From NCBI RefSeq assembly GCF_015694725.1, contig NZ_JADQDQ010000014.1, forward strand, positions 18,429-82,428: a DNA stretch of 64,000 nucleotides. The letters run 5' to 3'. Below, piece after piece: positions 7,892 through 16,792 of the stretch. Numbering within the stretch: the first letter of the stretch is position 1; the number at the start of each line of letters is the position of its first letter. A model generated the notes under the pieces. It ran no database searches. It saw only the letters and a program-made list of their open reading frames with translations, and had not been told where the DNA came from. Position numbers and translations under genes: made by a program. The DNA comes from Hymenobacter jeongseonensis (lineage in GTDB: Bacteria > Bacteroidota > Bacteroidia > Cytophagales > Hymenobacteraceae).

Positions 7892-9355
7892 TTACGCCGA
7901 GGGTTGCAATTGTTGGATTTGGGCCGCAAAGTACGCCATTTTTTCCGGCTGTTTCACCATGAGCTTCTCATAAATCTCAATGGCTCGGGCCGTTTTGCCC
8001 TGCCGGACGAGGATACGTGCCAGACTTTCGGACACCAAGTCGGGTTCGGCGCGGGTGCTGCGCACGCTCAAATCAGCCTGCGCGCCAGAAGGCGGCGGCA
8101 GCATGGCGGGCCGTGTGAGGCGGGGCTGGCGGCGCAGGAAGTTGTTGATAAGGTCGAGCGACGAAGGCAGCACCGGGGGCGGCGGGCAGTGCGTGGCCCA
8201 ATGGTCGAGCAGCAGCGGGTCGGGCTCGAAAAAAGCCCCGGCAGGCGGCATCAACGTAGCCGCTGGCTGGGCCGACGCAATTTCAGTTGAAGCAAATTCT
8301 GCCTCGGCTTTGTCAGCTAATAGATTCAGCAACTGTAGGGAAAAGCCTAGGCGGCTGCTTTCTCCAAAGCCGTAGCCAACTGCAGAATCGCCAGTAAAAG
8401 CGGCGGGTGTGAAAGCAGGCGTGAGGTCGGTAGCAGAGCCGGCTACGTCAATTATTTCGGGAAGCAACTCCACGCTGCCCAGGCTGCGGGTTACGGCCGA
8501 GGCGGCCCATTCATCTACCAGGCCAGGGAGTTCATAGGCGGGCACGGCGGGTGGAGGAACGTCGGCCAAACCAAACTCGAAGCGGGCTTCTCCGACTTCA
8601 ACCGACGGGCGAATGGCCGGCGCCTGCGCGGGCAAAATATCCTCCGCATCAAGTTCCGGTTCTGGAAAATGCTCCGCAATGATTTCGGTAGCGGGAATAT
8701 CTACTCCTTCCACATCGAGCAGCAGGACCTGTTCGGTTTCCGTGGGCGTTGGGGGTACTTCTTGTTTTGCTAGTTCCTCGATTTGCGGCACGCTCTCCAC
8801 CGGAGCAGGCGGGGAAGATGGAGCTTCTGCGGCTTCCAGAACTTCCTCAATTGATTGCTCGACCACCGGCGTAGGCTCGGGAGCAATGGGAACAACCTCT
8901 GCCACGGGCGTGGGAGCTACCGCCATAATTTCGGGCTCGGGAGCAGCGCTTGGAGCTTCTGATGCCGTCGTTATCGGTGGCGTAGGTGCTTCGTATTCAA
9001 CATCAACGAAAACAGTGCTAACCGGTGGTTCCGGTGCTAGCGGTTGCGGGGCCGCTTGGGCTTCTTGCACAACGGCCAAAGCCAGGTCTTCCGTTGAAAG
9101 GGACGCAACTTCCGGCGCGGGCGCTTCTTGCTCGATAAGCCGGCGCAGCAGCGTGCGGTCGGCGGCGTAGGTGGCGGCGCGGCGCAGGCGCTGGCCGGCC
9201 AGCATGGTGCCTTGGTCGTGGGCCGCTTTGGCAAGCAGCAGGTGCGCCGTCTGGCAGTACGGGAAGGCTTGAGCGAGTTGTTCGAGTTCGCGCACTTCGG
9301 CCGGACCAAGGGCCGAAGTGTGGTCAAGAACGTGCAAAAGCGTGGCGCGGGTCAC
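7892..9355 (-). CDS. TPR-like protein with a long acidic/proline-rich linker
   Basis: About 487 residues in three parts. Residues 1-90 are helical and Leu/Ala-rich (ELEQLAQAFPYCQTAHLLLA). A long Pro/Ala/Glu/Val-rich, probably disordered region spans about residues 90-380. The last 50 residues resemble one tetratricopeptide hairpin (SLARILVRQGKTARAIEIYE). No signal peptide is evident, so it is likely cytoplasmic and a protein-protein adaptor. The start is uncertain: GTG at 9355 was chosen over a TTG ten codons upstream because family-like sequence begins at TRATLLHVLDH. It lies 27 bases before secG and after lptE, so a link to envelope assembly or export is suggested by position only. Confidence 0.8.
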   Translation of the reverse strand: MTRATLLHVLDHTSALGPAEVRELEQLAQAFPYCQTAHLLLAKAAHDQGTMLAGQRLRRAATYAADRTLLRRLIEQEAPAPEVASLSTEDLALAVVQEAQAAPQPLAPEPPVSTVFVDVEYEAPTPPITTASEAPSAAPEPEIMAVAPTPVAEVVPIAPEPTPVVEQSIEEVLEAAEAPSSPPAPVESVPQIEELAKQEVPPTPTETEQVLLLDVEGVDIPATEIIAEHFPEPELDAEDILPAQAPAIRPSVEVGEARFEFGLADVPPPAVPAYELPGLVDEWAASAVTRSLGSVELLPEIIDVAGSATDLTPAFTPAAFTGDSAVGYGFGESSRLGFSLQLLNLLADKAEAEFASTEIASAQPAATLMPPAGAFFEPDPLLLDHWATHCPPPPVLPSSLDLINNFLRRQPRLTRPAMLPPPSGAQADLSVRSTRAEPDLVSESLARILVRQGKTARAIEIYEKLMVKQPEKMAYFAAQIQQLQPSA

Positions 9356-9548
9356 GGAGTAAAGTGCGGCTTTAAAGCAGCGCAAGTTTTGTGGGTAATT
9401 CCTAAAACCAGCGGTGCAAACAGTTTAACGGGGGCGCAACATTACGCTAATTTATCCAAACGCCCACGCTCGCGCCGTTGAGTTTGCCCCGGCTTTCGAT
9501 TCAATTTCGGTCGAAGCTCGTCTTGGCCTCGCCCAACGGCTTCGGGAT

Positions 9549-10088
9549 TTACCAGTTAGCCACCGATTTATTAAAAATATCGGTGATGATTTTGGTGGTG
9601 GTGGTACGCACGGCGTTGGGGTCGCTGTTGATGGTGGCAATATTCCGGCTGGCCGGAAAGTCATCGAAATTCTGAAATACCTGCTCGAAGCTTTGCTTGT
9701 CGTCTTTGGTATTGGTGAACCGGATGCGGACCTGAATGGTGAGGCGGTTGGAACCCGCCTGGTCTACCCCGTCCACTTGCTGAATGGAAGCGGGGGCAAA
9801 GTCAAACGCCACGATGTTGCCGTCAAACTGCAGGTCGCCATCGCGCGGCACAATCTGCAGGTTAGTGTTTTGCTGAAAATAATCTTTCAGGTCTTCAGTG
9901 AAGCGCTGAGTGAGGTAAGCCGGCCCCTGGGGCGTGTTGTTTTGGATGGTGGCGATGGAAATGGTGCGCACCGCCGGGTCGATGTTGGTGCCGCTGAACG
10001 AGTAGATGCCGCAGCCGCTAAGCCCCGCCAGCAAACCAATGGCAAGCAGCTGAAAGCGGATGGCTCGTTTACACTTGCTCCAGGTCAT
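9549..10088 (-). CDS. lptE: LptE-like outer-membrane LPS-assembly lipoprotein
   Basis: A 179-residue lipoprotein. The signal sequence ends in the lipobox LSGC (Cys about 26), followed by GIYSFSG and an extended domain with SIATIQNNTP, QRFTEDLKDYF and a C-terminal helix, the pattern of Bacteroidota LptE. LptE plugs the LptD barrel and helps place lipopolysaccharide in the outer leaflet. It overlaps the end of the sigma-54 activator gene by 20 bases, which implies coupled transcription. lpxK, another lipid A gene, is about 9 kb away. Naming relies on the lipobox, size and gene neighbourhood; LptE is poorly conserved, so confidence is below that of the enzymes. Confidence 0.82.
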   Translation of the reverse strand: MTWSKCKRAIRFQLLAIGLLAGLSGCGIYSFSGTNIDPAVRTISIATIQNNTPQGPAYLTQRFTEDLKDYFQQNTNLQIVPRDGDLQFDGNIVAFDFAPASIQQVDGVDQAGSNRLTIQVRIRFTNTKDDKQSFEQVFQNFDDFPASRNIATINSDPNAVRTTTTKIITDIFNKSVANW

Positions 10089-11361
10089 ACTGCTTCAGTT
10101 TACGGTACAGCGTGCGTTCCGAAATTCCCAAATCGTGGGCGGCGTACTTGCGCTTGTTGTTGTGTTTTTTCAACGCCTTGAGAATCATTTCCCGCTCTTT
10201 CACGTCCAGGGAAAGGGTTTCCTCTTCGGTTTCGTGCGGAATGTCTTCCACGGGCGTTTCTTCGTCATAGTCCGTTTCGGGCTCGTTGTTGTACGACTTG
10301 GGCGCCGCCGGCAGGAAGTATTCGGAAGATTGTCCGGCTTCAAACGGACCGGCCGGCGCGGTATTGTTGAAGAGGTGGCTGTTTTGACGTAATAGCTCCT
10401 GTGCCTCGTGGGGCCGTTGGCCGGTGGCAAGCTCCAGCACCATTTTCTTGAGGTCCGTCATGTCGCGGCGCATGTCGAACAGGATTTTGTAGAGCAGGTC
10501 CCGCTCCGAATAGCCGGCCGTGGCGCCGTCGGAAGCACCCTGCCCCAGCAGCATGGGCAGGCGGTTGGCTTGGTCCTGCGGCAGGTAAGGAGCCAGCCGC
10601 CGGGCGTCGAGTTCCCGTTCGGTTTCCAGCACGGATATCTGTTCGGCGATGTTCTTGAGCTGGCGGATGTTGCCGGGAAAGCGGAACCGCGTAAGCGCCT
10701 GCACCGCATCGGGCAGCAGGGTAATGGGGCGGCTGCGGTAGCGCTCCGCCGAATCAGAAGCAAACTTGCGGAACAACAAGTAAATATCCTCGCCGCGCTC
10801 GCGCAGCGGCGGCACCGTGATGGGCACCGTGTTCAGCCGGTAATACAAGTCTTCGCGGAAGGTTCCGGCCTGCACACGGTCGAGCAGGTTCACGTTGGTG
10901 GCGGCCACCACGCGCACATCGGTCTTCTGCACTTTCGAAGACCCTACGCGAATAAACTCGCCATTTTCCAGCACGCGCAGCAGGCGGGCCTGGGTGCCGA
11001 GCGGCATCTCGCCGATTTCGTCCAGGAAAATGGTGCCGCCGTTGGTTACCTCGAAGTAGCCCTTGCGCGCTTCATTGGCCCCAGTGAAAGAGCCTTTCTC
11101 GTGGCCAAACAATTCCGAATCAATCGTGCCTTCGGGAATGGCGCCGCAGTTGATGGCAATGAATTGCCCGTGCTTGCGCGGCGACAAGGCGTGGATAATC
11201 TTGGAAAAGGATTCCTTGCCCGACCCGCTCTCGCCGGTGATGAGCACCGTCATGTCAGTCGGCGCGACTTGCGCGGCCACCTGAATGGCGTAGTTCAGCG
11301 CCGGCGCGTTGCCGATGATGCCGAACCGGAGCTTGATGGATTGAATTTCTTGAGTGGTCAA
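10069..11361 (-). CDS. sigma-54-dependent activator without receiver domain
   Basis: A 430-residue bacterial enhancer-binding protein that remodels sigma-54 RNA polymerase by ATP hydrolysis. The AAA+ domain starts almost at the N-terminus: Walker A GESGSGKE at about 43-50, the sigma-54 contact loop GSFTGA at about 90-95 and Walker B GGTIFLDEIGEM at about 108-119, followed by the arginine-bearing FREDLYYRLN. A Fis-type helix-turn-helix (LGISERTLYRKL) closes the protein. There is no receiver, GAF or PAS domain, so it may be controlled by level or by partners. The start is TTG at 11361; no better start exists before the conserved region. It lies between miaB and lptE. I found no clear GG-N10-GC promoter in its neighbourhood. 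Confidence 0.93.
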   Translation of the reverse strand: MTTQEIQSIKLRFGIIGNAPALNYAIQVAAQVAPTDMTVLITGESGSGKESFSKIIHALSPRKHGQFIAINCGAIPEGTIDSELFGHEKGSFTGANEARKGYFEVTNGGTIFLDEIGEMPLGTQARLLRVLENGEFIRVGSSKVQKTDVRVVAATNVNLLDRVQAGTFREDLYYRLNTVPITVPPLRERGEDIYLLFRKFASDSAERYRSRPITLLPDAVQALTRFRFPGNIRQLKNIAEQISVLETERELDARRLAPYLPQDQANRLPMLLGQGASDGATAGYSERDLLYKILFDMRRDMTDLKKMVLELATGQRPHEAQELLRQNSHLFNNTAPAGPFEAGQSSEYFLPAAPKSYNNEPETDYDEETPVEDIPHETEEETLSLDVKEREMILKALKKHNNKRKYAAHDLGISERTLYRKLKQYDLEQV

Positions 11362-11416
11362 GGCTACAGGCAGTTCGTGGAGAAGGAGAAAGAAGATGGA
11401 TAGCTGAACTAGCGCT

Positions 11417-12853
11417 TTAAATCGCCTCGCCCAGCATCGTGCTAGCCGAAGCGCTGTGCACTAAGACATCCACGTAGTCGCCTTTCTTGAAGTTTTGCTT
11501 TGGGAAGATGACAACTTGGTTTTGGCTGTTGCGCCCGCTCAAGTGCTCTTTTGAGCGTTTGGAGAAATTCTCGGCCAGTACCCGGTGCACGCGGCCTACG
11601 CCGCGCTGGTTGCGCTCGGCGCTGTGAATTTGCTGCAAATCGATTATTTCCTGCAGGCGGCGCTTTTTGGTTTCCAGTGGAATGTCGTCGGTTAGCTTGC
11701 GGGCGGCCAGCGTGCCGGGGCGCTCCGAGTAAAAGAACATGTAGGCCATGTCGTAGCGCACGTAGTTCATCAGGCTCATGGTGTCCTGGTGCTCCTCCTC
11801 GGTCTCGGAGCAGAAGCCCGATATCATGTCGGAGCTGATGGCGCAATCGTCGCCCAGAATGCGGCGGATGGCCTGCACCCGCTCCTCGTACCAAGGCCGG
11901 TCGTAGGTGCGGTTCATGAGGGCCAGCACGCGCGAGTTGCCGCTCTGAGCGGGCAGGTGGATGAATTTGCAGATGTTTTCGTGGCGCGCCATGGTGTGCA
12001 GCACCTCGTCGGTGATGTCCTTGGGGTGCGAAGTGGAGAAGCGCACGCGCAGCTCGGGGCTGATGAGGGCCACGCGCTCCAGCAGTTGGGCGAAGTTGAC
12101 GTGCTCGGTGCCGTCGGCGCTGGCCCACTTGTAGGAGTCCACGTTCTGGCCCAGCAGGGTCACTTCCTTGTAGCCGGCGGCCACCAGGTCGCGGGCTTCG
12201 CGCTCGATGCTGTGGGCATCGCGGCTGCGCTCACGGCCGCGGGTGAAGGGCACCACGCAGAACGAGCACATGTTGTCGCAGCCGCGCATGATGCTGATGA
12301 AGGCCGAAACGCCGTTGGAATTCAGGCGCACCGGCGTGATGTCGGCGTAGGTTTCTTCGCGGCTCAGTAGCACGTTCACGCCTTTCTGGCCGCCATCAAC
12401 CTGGCTGATTAGCTGGGGCAAATCCCGGTAGGCATCGGGACCCACTACGAGGTCTACAATTTTCTCTTCCTCCAGAAACTTGCTTTTCAGGCGCTCGGCC
12501 ATGCAGCCGAGCACGCCCACCAGCAGGCCGGGGTTGCGTTTTTTGTGCGAGTTAATTTGCGACAGGCGCATGCGCACAGTTTGCTCAGCCTTCTCGCGGA
12601 TGGAGCAGGTATTGAGCAGCACCAAGTCGGCGCTGGCGAGGTCGTCGGTGGTATCAAACCCTTCGTCGAACAGGATGCTCGACACGATTTCCGAGTCCGA
12701 GAAATTCATCTGGCAGCCGTAGCTCTCGATGTAGAGCTTGCGCTGCCGGCCCGTGCGGGTAGCGGCCGTTACGCGCACTTCGCCGCTGGGCGTAGCCTCG
12801 GCAGCCGGCGCTTCTTTATCTAAAAAATCTAGGGTTAACAGAGCTTGGGACAT
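11417..12853 (-). CDS. miaB: tRNA-2-methylthio-N6-dimethylallyladenosine synthase MiaB
   Basis: A radical-SAM methylthiotransferase that converts i6A37 to ms2i6A37 in tRNAs reading UNN codons. The 478-residue protein has the three N-terminal cluster cysteines at about 47 (SYGCQMNFSDSE), 83 and 117, the radical-SAM CxxxCxxC at about 192, 196 and 199 (CDNMCSFC), and a C-terminal TRAM domain. The N-terminal 35 residues are an extra low-complexity leader. A TAnnTTTG box lies 26 bases before the ATG. It is the first gene of the leftward cluster that ends in secG. The next enzyme of the pathway, MiaE, is present at 22.7 kb, and the related MtaB at 34 kb. Confidence 0.97.
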   Translation of the reverse strand: MSQALLTLDFLDKEAPAAEATPSGEVRVTAATRTGRQRKLYIESYGCQMNFSDSEIVSSILFDEGFDTTDDLASADLVLLNTCSIREKAEQTVRMRLSQINSHKKRNPGLLVGVLGCMAERLKSKFLEEEKIVDLVVGPDAYRDLPQLISQVDGGQKGVNVLLSREETYADITPVRLNSNGVSAFISIMRGCDNMCSFCVVPFTRGRERSRDAHSIEREARDLVAAGYKEVTLLGQNVDSYKWASADGTEHVNFAQLLERVALISPELRVRFSTSHPKDITDEVLHTMARHENICKFIHLPAQSGNSRVLALMNRTYDRPWYEERVQAIRRILGDDCAISSDMISGFCSETEEEHQDTMSLMNYVRYDMAYMFFYSERPGTLAARKLTDDIPLETKKRRLQEIIDLQQIHSAERNQRGVGRVHRVLAENFSKRSKEHLSGRNSQNQVVIFPKQNFKKGDYVDVLVHSASASTMLGEAI

Positions 12854-12878
12854 AATTATAGCGCGTTTCGGCGGAATG

Positions 12879-12886
12879 CAAAGATA
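12879..12886 (-). promoter_or_regulatory. putative -7 box of miaB
   Basis: TATCTTTG on the minus strand, an exact TAnnTTTG match 25 bases before the miaB ATG. No -33 TTTG is obvious at the usual distance. Confidence 0.5.
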
Positions 12887-12946
12887 CAGCGGTCAAGGGT
12901 AAAATGACAGAATGGCAGAGTTGATTTAACGAGCAAAAGCAATGTT

Positions 12947-12972
12947 ATGCTTCGACTGCGTTCAGCATGACG
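12947..12972. repeat. solo half of repeat family A (copy 2)
   Basis: ATGCTTCGACTGCGTTCAGC followed by ATGACG matches one arm of the dispersed repeat found at 4961, 47923 and elsewhere; the partner arm is missing. It lies between the miaB start and the pabB stop codon. Confidence 0.7.
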
Positions 12973-12983
12973 CGCTTGGTCTT

Positions 12984-14285
12984 CTACTCACCGACAAGAG
13001 TACCAAGCACTTCCAGCAAGGCTTTGGCTTTCAGCAAGCATTCGTCGTATTCTCGCTCAGGGTCTGAATCGAAGGTGATTGCGGAGCCCACCTCGAAGCT
13101 GAGGTAGCCGGTGTCCTGCCGGTACTGAAGTGAGCGAATGACGACGTTAAAATCAAACTCGCCATTAGGCCAGATATAACCAATGCTGCCGCTGTAGAGC
13201 CCACGCCGGGTAGCCTCGTAGTGCTCGATGAGCTGCATGGCCCGGATTTTTGGCGCCCCGGTCATCGAGCCCATCGGAAAGGTAGCGTGCAGGATATCCG
13301 TCAAATCCGCACCGGGGCGCAGCTTGGCGGAAACGGTCGAAATCATTTGCCAGAGGTGGCGAAACGGGTAGAGGCCAAAGAGTTCGGGGACGCGCACGGT
13401 GCCTGTTTGGGCTACGCGGGCGAGGTCGTTGCGCACCAGGTCCACAATCATCAGGTTCTCGGCGCGTTCTTTTTCGTCGTGGAGCAAGGTGTGGCGCTGG
13501 CGCTCGTCGTCGGCCGGGTCCGTGCCCCGACGAATGGTGCCTTTGATGGGCTGCGAAAGTAGCTCGCTGCCCTGGTGCGACAGGAACCGCTCCGGGGAAG
13601 CGCACAGCAAGAAATGGTCGTGCCAGCGAATGAAGCCCGCGAAGGGAGCGGGCGAGGCTTCCATTAGCCGCCAAAACACATCAACCGGGGCCAGCGCAAC
13701 GTTTTCGGCGTAGAATTCCTGGCACAGATTCAACTCGTACACTTCCCCGTTGAGAATGTCTTCGCGAATAGCCGTCACGGCGGCCAGATACTCGACTTTG
13801 GGCAGGCGCGGGCGCAGGGCGGGCAGCTGTGGGGCGGGCAGGGCAGGTAGCGGCTGTTGCAGAATCTGAGCGAGCACATCGTCGGTTTGCCCGTGAATTT
13901 CTACCACGTCCGCGCGCCAGCAAAGCCAGGTTTGGGGAGTGAAAAAATGCAGCTGAGGCCAGCGAAAGCCATCGAAATTTTCGCTCGAAAGCGCCTCTAT
14001 CTCATTTTTGAGGTCATACGTAACGAACCCGCAGCGCGGAGCCGTCAAATCTACATTGTCCGATTCGCGCAGCTCAGCCAGCGAATTGCTGGCCAAAGCC
14101 CCTGCCGCTGCCACCGCCAAAATGCGGGTGAAGGGGCCGTTGGGATACTCCAGCCCGTTGGGTTCGAAGTAGGCGCAGTGCGGGAAATTGGCCGCCCAGC
14201 TTAGCGCCCGCGCCCGAAAATCGGCGGGCAGGTCCGCCAACAGAACCGATGAGCTGGGAAGGGAATGGGAGGAGGTAGATACCAT
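12984..14285 (-). CDS. pabB: aminodeoxychorismate synthase component I (anthranilate synthase family)
   Basis: A chorismate-using enzyme that makes 4-amino-4-deoxychorismate with a glutamine amidotransferase partner, leading to p-aminobenzoate and folate. The 433-residue protein carries the C-terminal chorismate-binding domain with PIKGTIRRG, MIVDLVRNDLARV and FPMGSMTGAPKIRAM, then YSGSIGY. The PIKGT lysine position and the length favour PabB over TrpE (about 500 residues), though this family is easily confused. No pabA or pabC is next to it. It is flanked by its own spacers and appears monocistronic. Confidence 0.88.
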   Translation of the reverse strand: MVSTSSHSLPSSSVLLADLPADFRARALSWAANFPHCAYFEPNGLEYPNGPFTRILAVAAAGALASNSLAELRESDNVDLTAPRCGFVTYDLKNEIEALSSENFDGFRWPQLHFFTPQTWLCWRADVVEIHGQTDDVLAQILQQPLPALPAPQLPALRPRLPKVEYLAAVTAIREDILNGEVYELNLCQEFYAENVALAPVDVFWRLMEASPAPFAGFIRWHDHFLLCASPERFLSHQGSELLSQPIKGTIRRGTDPADDERQRHTLLHDEKERAENLMIVDLVRNDLARVAQTGTVRVPELFGLYPFRHLWQMISTVSAKLRPGADLTDILHATFPMGSMTGAPKIRAMQLIEHYEATRRGLYSGSIGYIWPNGEFDFNVVIRSLQYRQDTGYLSFEVGSAITFDSDPEREYDECLLKAKALLEVLGTLVGE

Positions 14286-14340
14286 TGAAAGAACTTGGCT
14301 CGAAAACGCGCACTACTAACAAAATAGCGCCGCGAGGTTC

Positions 14341-15936
14341 TTATTTCAGCTCCCGCAGCGCCAGCGCGGCCTTGGCGTCGGTGCTATTTTTGTACTCGTG
14401 CCACGGGTAGTTCAGGGCTTTCTGAAAATAGATGCGCGCCTGCGCTTTATTTCCAGCCTGCTGGGCCAAGTAGCCTTGCTGCAAGGCAGCCTGCGGCGCA
14501 TAGTAATAAGGAGCTCTAGGGCCCGCCACGGTGAGCGTCCGCTCAAAATAAAACCACGCCGAATCGAGCTGCCCCAGCCCTTGGAAGGCCCGGGCGCGGC
14601 GGTACGGTTCCTCAATCAGGTCGCGCCACAGCGTGCCGGGCGTGGGGTGGAAGCGGCGGAGCGTGGTTAGGGCCTGCCGGTTGTAGCCGCCGTCGATTTG
14701 CAGCCGGGCCTTGGTGAGCACCGGATGCAGCGCCTGGGCCTCGTGGTAGTAGTGCTGGGCGTAGTTGTCTTCCTCCACATCGGTCGGGCCGGGTCGATTG
14801 ATGTGCTCCCGGTAGCGCGCTACCGTTGCGGCGGGCTGCCCGCCCAGCCACGCCGCCAGGTAAAGCTTAAAGGCAGCGTCTTTGCGATAGTGCAGGCCTT
14901 TGTATTCCCGCAGAAAAGTCAGGTTCTCGCGCTCCGACGCAGCATAGTCGCCCCGGTAGAGCAGCAAGTCCGCGGCCATATGGTGCAAATACGGCACCGC
15001 CAGGTAGCCCGTGCCCGTGGGGCGGCCGCGATAGGCCGCCAGCGCCTCTTCGCCCAAGTGCTGGCGCTTGTTCACGCTCATGAGCAGATAGGCAAAGAGC
15101 AAATTACTGGGCTGCTCAGCGGCTAGCCGCTCCATCAGGCGCAACCCTTCTTCGGGTTTTTTGTAATAGCCTTCCCGAATCAGCGTCAGGTAAATCTGGC
15201 TTTCGGTTTGAAATTCGCTCGGCCGGGCCGCGGCCCAGGCCAGGTTTCTCAACCCCGCATCCACGTTGGCCGACAAGCCCAGCAGGCGCAAAAGCCAGTG
15301 GTAACCCGCCGGCAAAGAACCCACGGCAAACTCGCAAACGCCCAAGGTTTTGCGAGCCGGTGCAAACGCAGGGTAACGTTTCACTACCTCCTGCATCTGA
15401 TGATAGCCGCTCCGCAAGTGGTACCCGCCTGCCACCAGATGCTTGAACAGGAGTTGACTCAGGCCCAGGTGAAGGGTGATTTCGGCCCGGGCGTAGTCGC
15501 GCATTGCACTTGCCGGGGCCCGCTCCAAGACCTCCAGATGCGTCTCCTGGGAACTCACGAGGGACTCGTACCGACTGGCATCCTGGGTTACGATGAGTTC
15601 CACAAAATCGGCGCAGTTGGCCACCAGCAGGGGCGCCGGAGCCGAGGGCGTAGCAAGCAACTCCTGGCGCAACAGTTCCCGCGCCGGCTCCAACCGAAGC
15701 TTAAACACCTCGGCGTAAGCGCGGCGACTATTTGGTGTCAGCTGCGGCGCGGGAGGTGCGACACCGGTTAGCGGCGGCTGTTGCGCAGCACTGGCTGGCG
15801 GTGCCGAAAGTGGTGCTGAAAACGCGGAGACTAGCAGTGCCATAGCCACCCACAGCAGGGCAGGGTGCCCTAGCCTAGCCGGCTGGGTGCGCACTTTATT
15901 GTATAAATCGAGAAAAAGGGTCGCCAGCGACGTCAT
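14341..15936 (-). CDS. exported tetratricopeptide-repeat protein
   Basis: A 531-residue protein with an N-terminal hydrophobic segment (about residues 25-48) ending in an Ala-rich stretch, so probably exported or anchored in the membrane. The rest is helical and repeat-like, with motifs such as LAWAARPSEF, LAYRGRPTG and YLAQQAGNKAQARIYFQKAL, the last being a typical TPR hairpin near the C-terminus. Pieces around 150-210 resemble a Bacteroidota family of periplasmic TPR proteins without a known job. The ATG at 15936 was chosen because an intrinsic terminator (15950-15982) lies upstream of it inside the longer open frame. Function unknown; it is probably transcribed alone. Confidence 0.82.
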   Translation of the reverse strand: MTSLATLFLDLYNKVRTQPARLGHPALLWVAMALLVSAFSAPLSAPPASAAQQPPLTGVAPPAPQLTPNSRRAYAEVFKLRLEPARELLRQELLATPSAPAPLLVANCADFVELIVTQDASRYESLVSSQETHLEVLERAPASAMRDYARAEITLHLGLSQLLFKHLVAGGYHLRSGYHQMQEVVKRYPAFAPARKTLGVCEFAVGSLPAGYHWLLRLLGLSANVDAGLRNLAWAAARPSEFQTESQIYLTLIREGYYKKPEEGLRLMERLAAEQPSNLLFAYLLMSVNKRQHLGEEALAAYRGRPTGTGYLAVPYLHHMAADLLLYRGDYAASERENLTFLREYKGLHYRKDAAFKLYLAAWLGGQPAATVARYREHINRPGPTDVEEDNYAQHYYHEAQALHPVLTKARLQIDGGYNRQALTTLRRFHPTPGTLWRDLIEEPYRRARAFQGLGQLDSAWFYFERTLTVAGPRAPYYYAPQAALQQGYLAQQAGNKAQARIYFQKALNYPWHEYKNSTDAKAALALRELK

Positions 15937-15949
15937 TAGGCACTTAACA

Positions 15950-15982
15950 AAAAAAGGAACGACACCCGGCCGTTCCTTTTTT
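15950..15982 (-). terminator. terminator after the zinc-ribbon gene
   Basis: Arms AAAAAAGGAACG (15950-15961) and CGTTCCTTTTTT (15971-15982) pair perfectly around a 9-base loop. It ends the leftward Nif3-like/zinc-ribbon pair. Confidence 0.87.
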
Positions 15983-16030
15983 ACGATTTTAATCAGCAAG
16001 CCAGCTTTTGAGATTGGCTACAAGCTCTGC

Positions 16031-16792
16031 TTACACGGCGCGGGCTTCCACGTCGGCCAGAATCCGGCCGCAGTGCTCGCACACGATGATTTTCTTGTGG
16101 GAAATGATGTCGGCCTGGCGCTGCGGGGGTACCGTGTTGAAGCAGCCGCCGCAGGCATCGCGCCGCACCAGCACCACGGCCAAGCCGTTGCGCACGTTGC
16201 CGCGGATGCGGGTGTAGGCCGTCAGCAGGCGGTCTTCCACCGGCTTGGTGGCTTCCTCGCGCTGTATCATGATGGCGCGCTCTTCTTCTTCATTTTCGGA
16301 AACGATGGTTTCCAACTCGCCTTTCTTGTTGTCGAGGTCTTTGCGACGCTCCTCCAATTTCGACTTCGTACCGCTGATTTCAGCGTTTTTTACGTCAATC
16401 TGGTACTGCGACTCTTTGATTTTCTTGTCGGCAATCTGGATTTCCAAACGCTGCAATTCAATTTCCTTGGCAATGGCTTCGAACTCGCGGTTGTTGCGGA
16501 CGTTCTGCTGCTGCTCGTCGTACTTTTTGATGAGCGACTCGGCGTCTTTGCTGGCCTGCTTGCGGCTCTTGATGAAGTCGTTCAGGCCCTGAATTTCTTC
16601 GTCAAATTTCTTTACCCGCACTTCGTAGCCAGCAATTTCGTCTTCCAAATCCCGGACTTCTTCGGGCAAATCGCCGCGCACGCGCCGGATTTCATCGAGC
16701 TGCGAGTCAAGCTGCTGCAGGGTGAGCAGGGCTTCGAGCTTGGCGGCTACGGGAACGTCGGCAGGAGCGACGGCGGCACTTTTAGCAGTCAT
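16031..16792 (-). CDS. coiled-coil protein with C-terminal C4 zinc ribbon
   Basis: A 253-residue cytoplasmic protein. Residues 20-175 form a long antiparallel coiled coil rich in Glu, Lys and Arg with heptad-like spacing. The C-terminus has two CxxC knuckles (CGGCFNTVPP and CEHCGRIL), the arrangement of the widely conserved C4-type zinc-ribbon/coiled-coil family found beside Nif3-like genes in many bacteria. The molecular role is not established; RNA- or DNA-linked functions have been proposed for relatives. Its start overlaps the end of the Nif3-like gene by 11 bases, so the two are translated together. Confidence 0.92.
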   Translation of the reverse strand: MTAKSAAVAPADVPVAAKLEALLTLQQLDSQLDEIRRVRGDLPEEVRDLEDEIAGYEVRVKKFDEEIQGLNDFIKSRKQASKDAESLIKKYDEQQQNVRNNREFEAIAKEIELQRLEIQIADKKIKESQYQIDVKNAEISGTKSKLEERRKDLDNKKGELETIVSENEEEERAIMIQREEATKPVEDRLLTAYTRIRGNVRNGLAVVLVRRDACGGCFNTVPPQRQADIISHKKIIVCEHCGRILADVEARAV

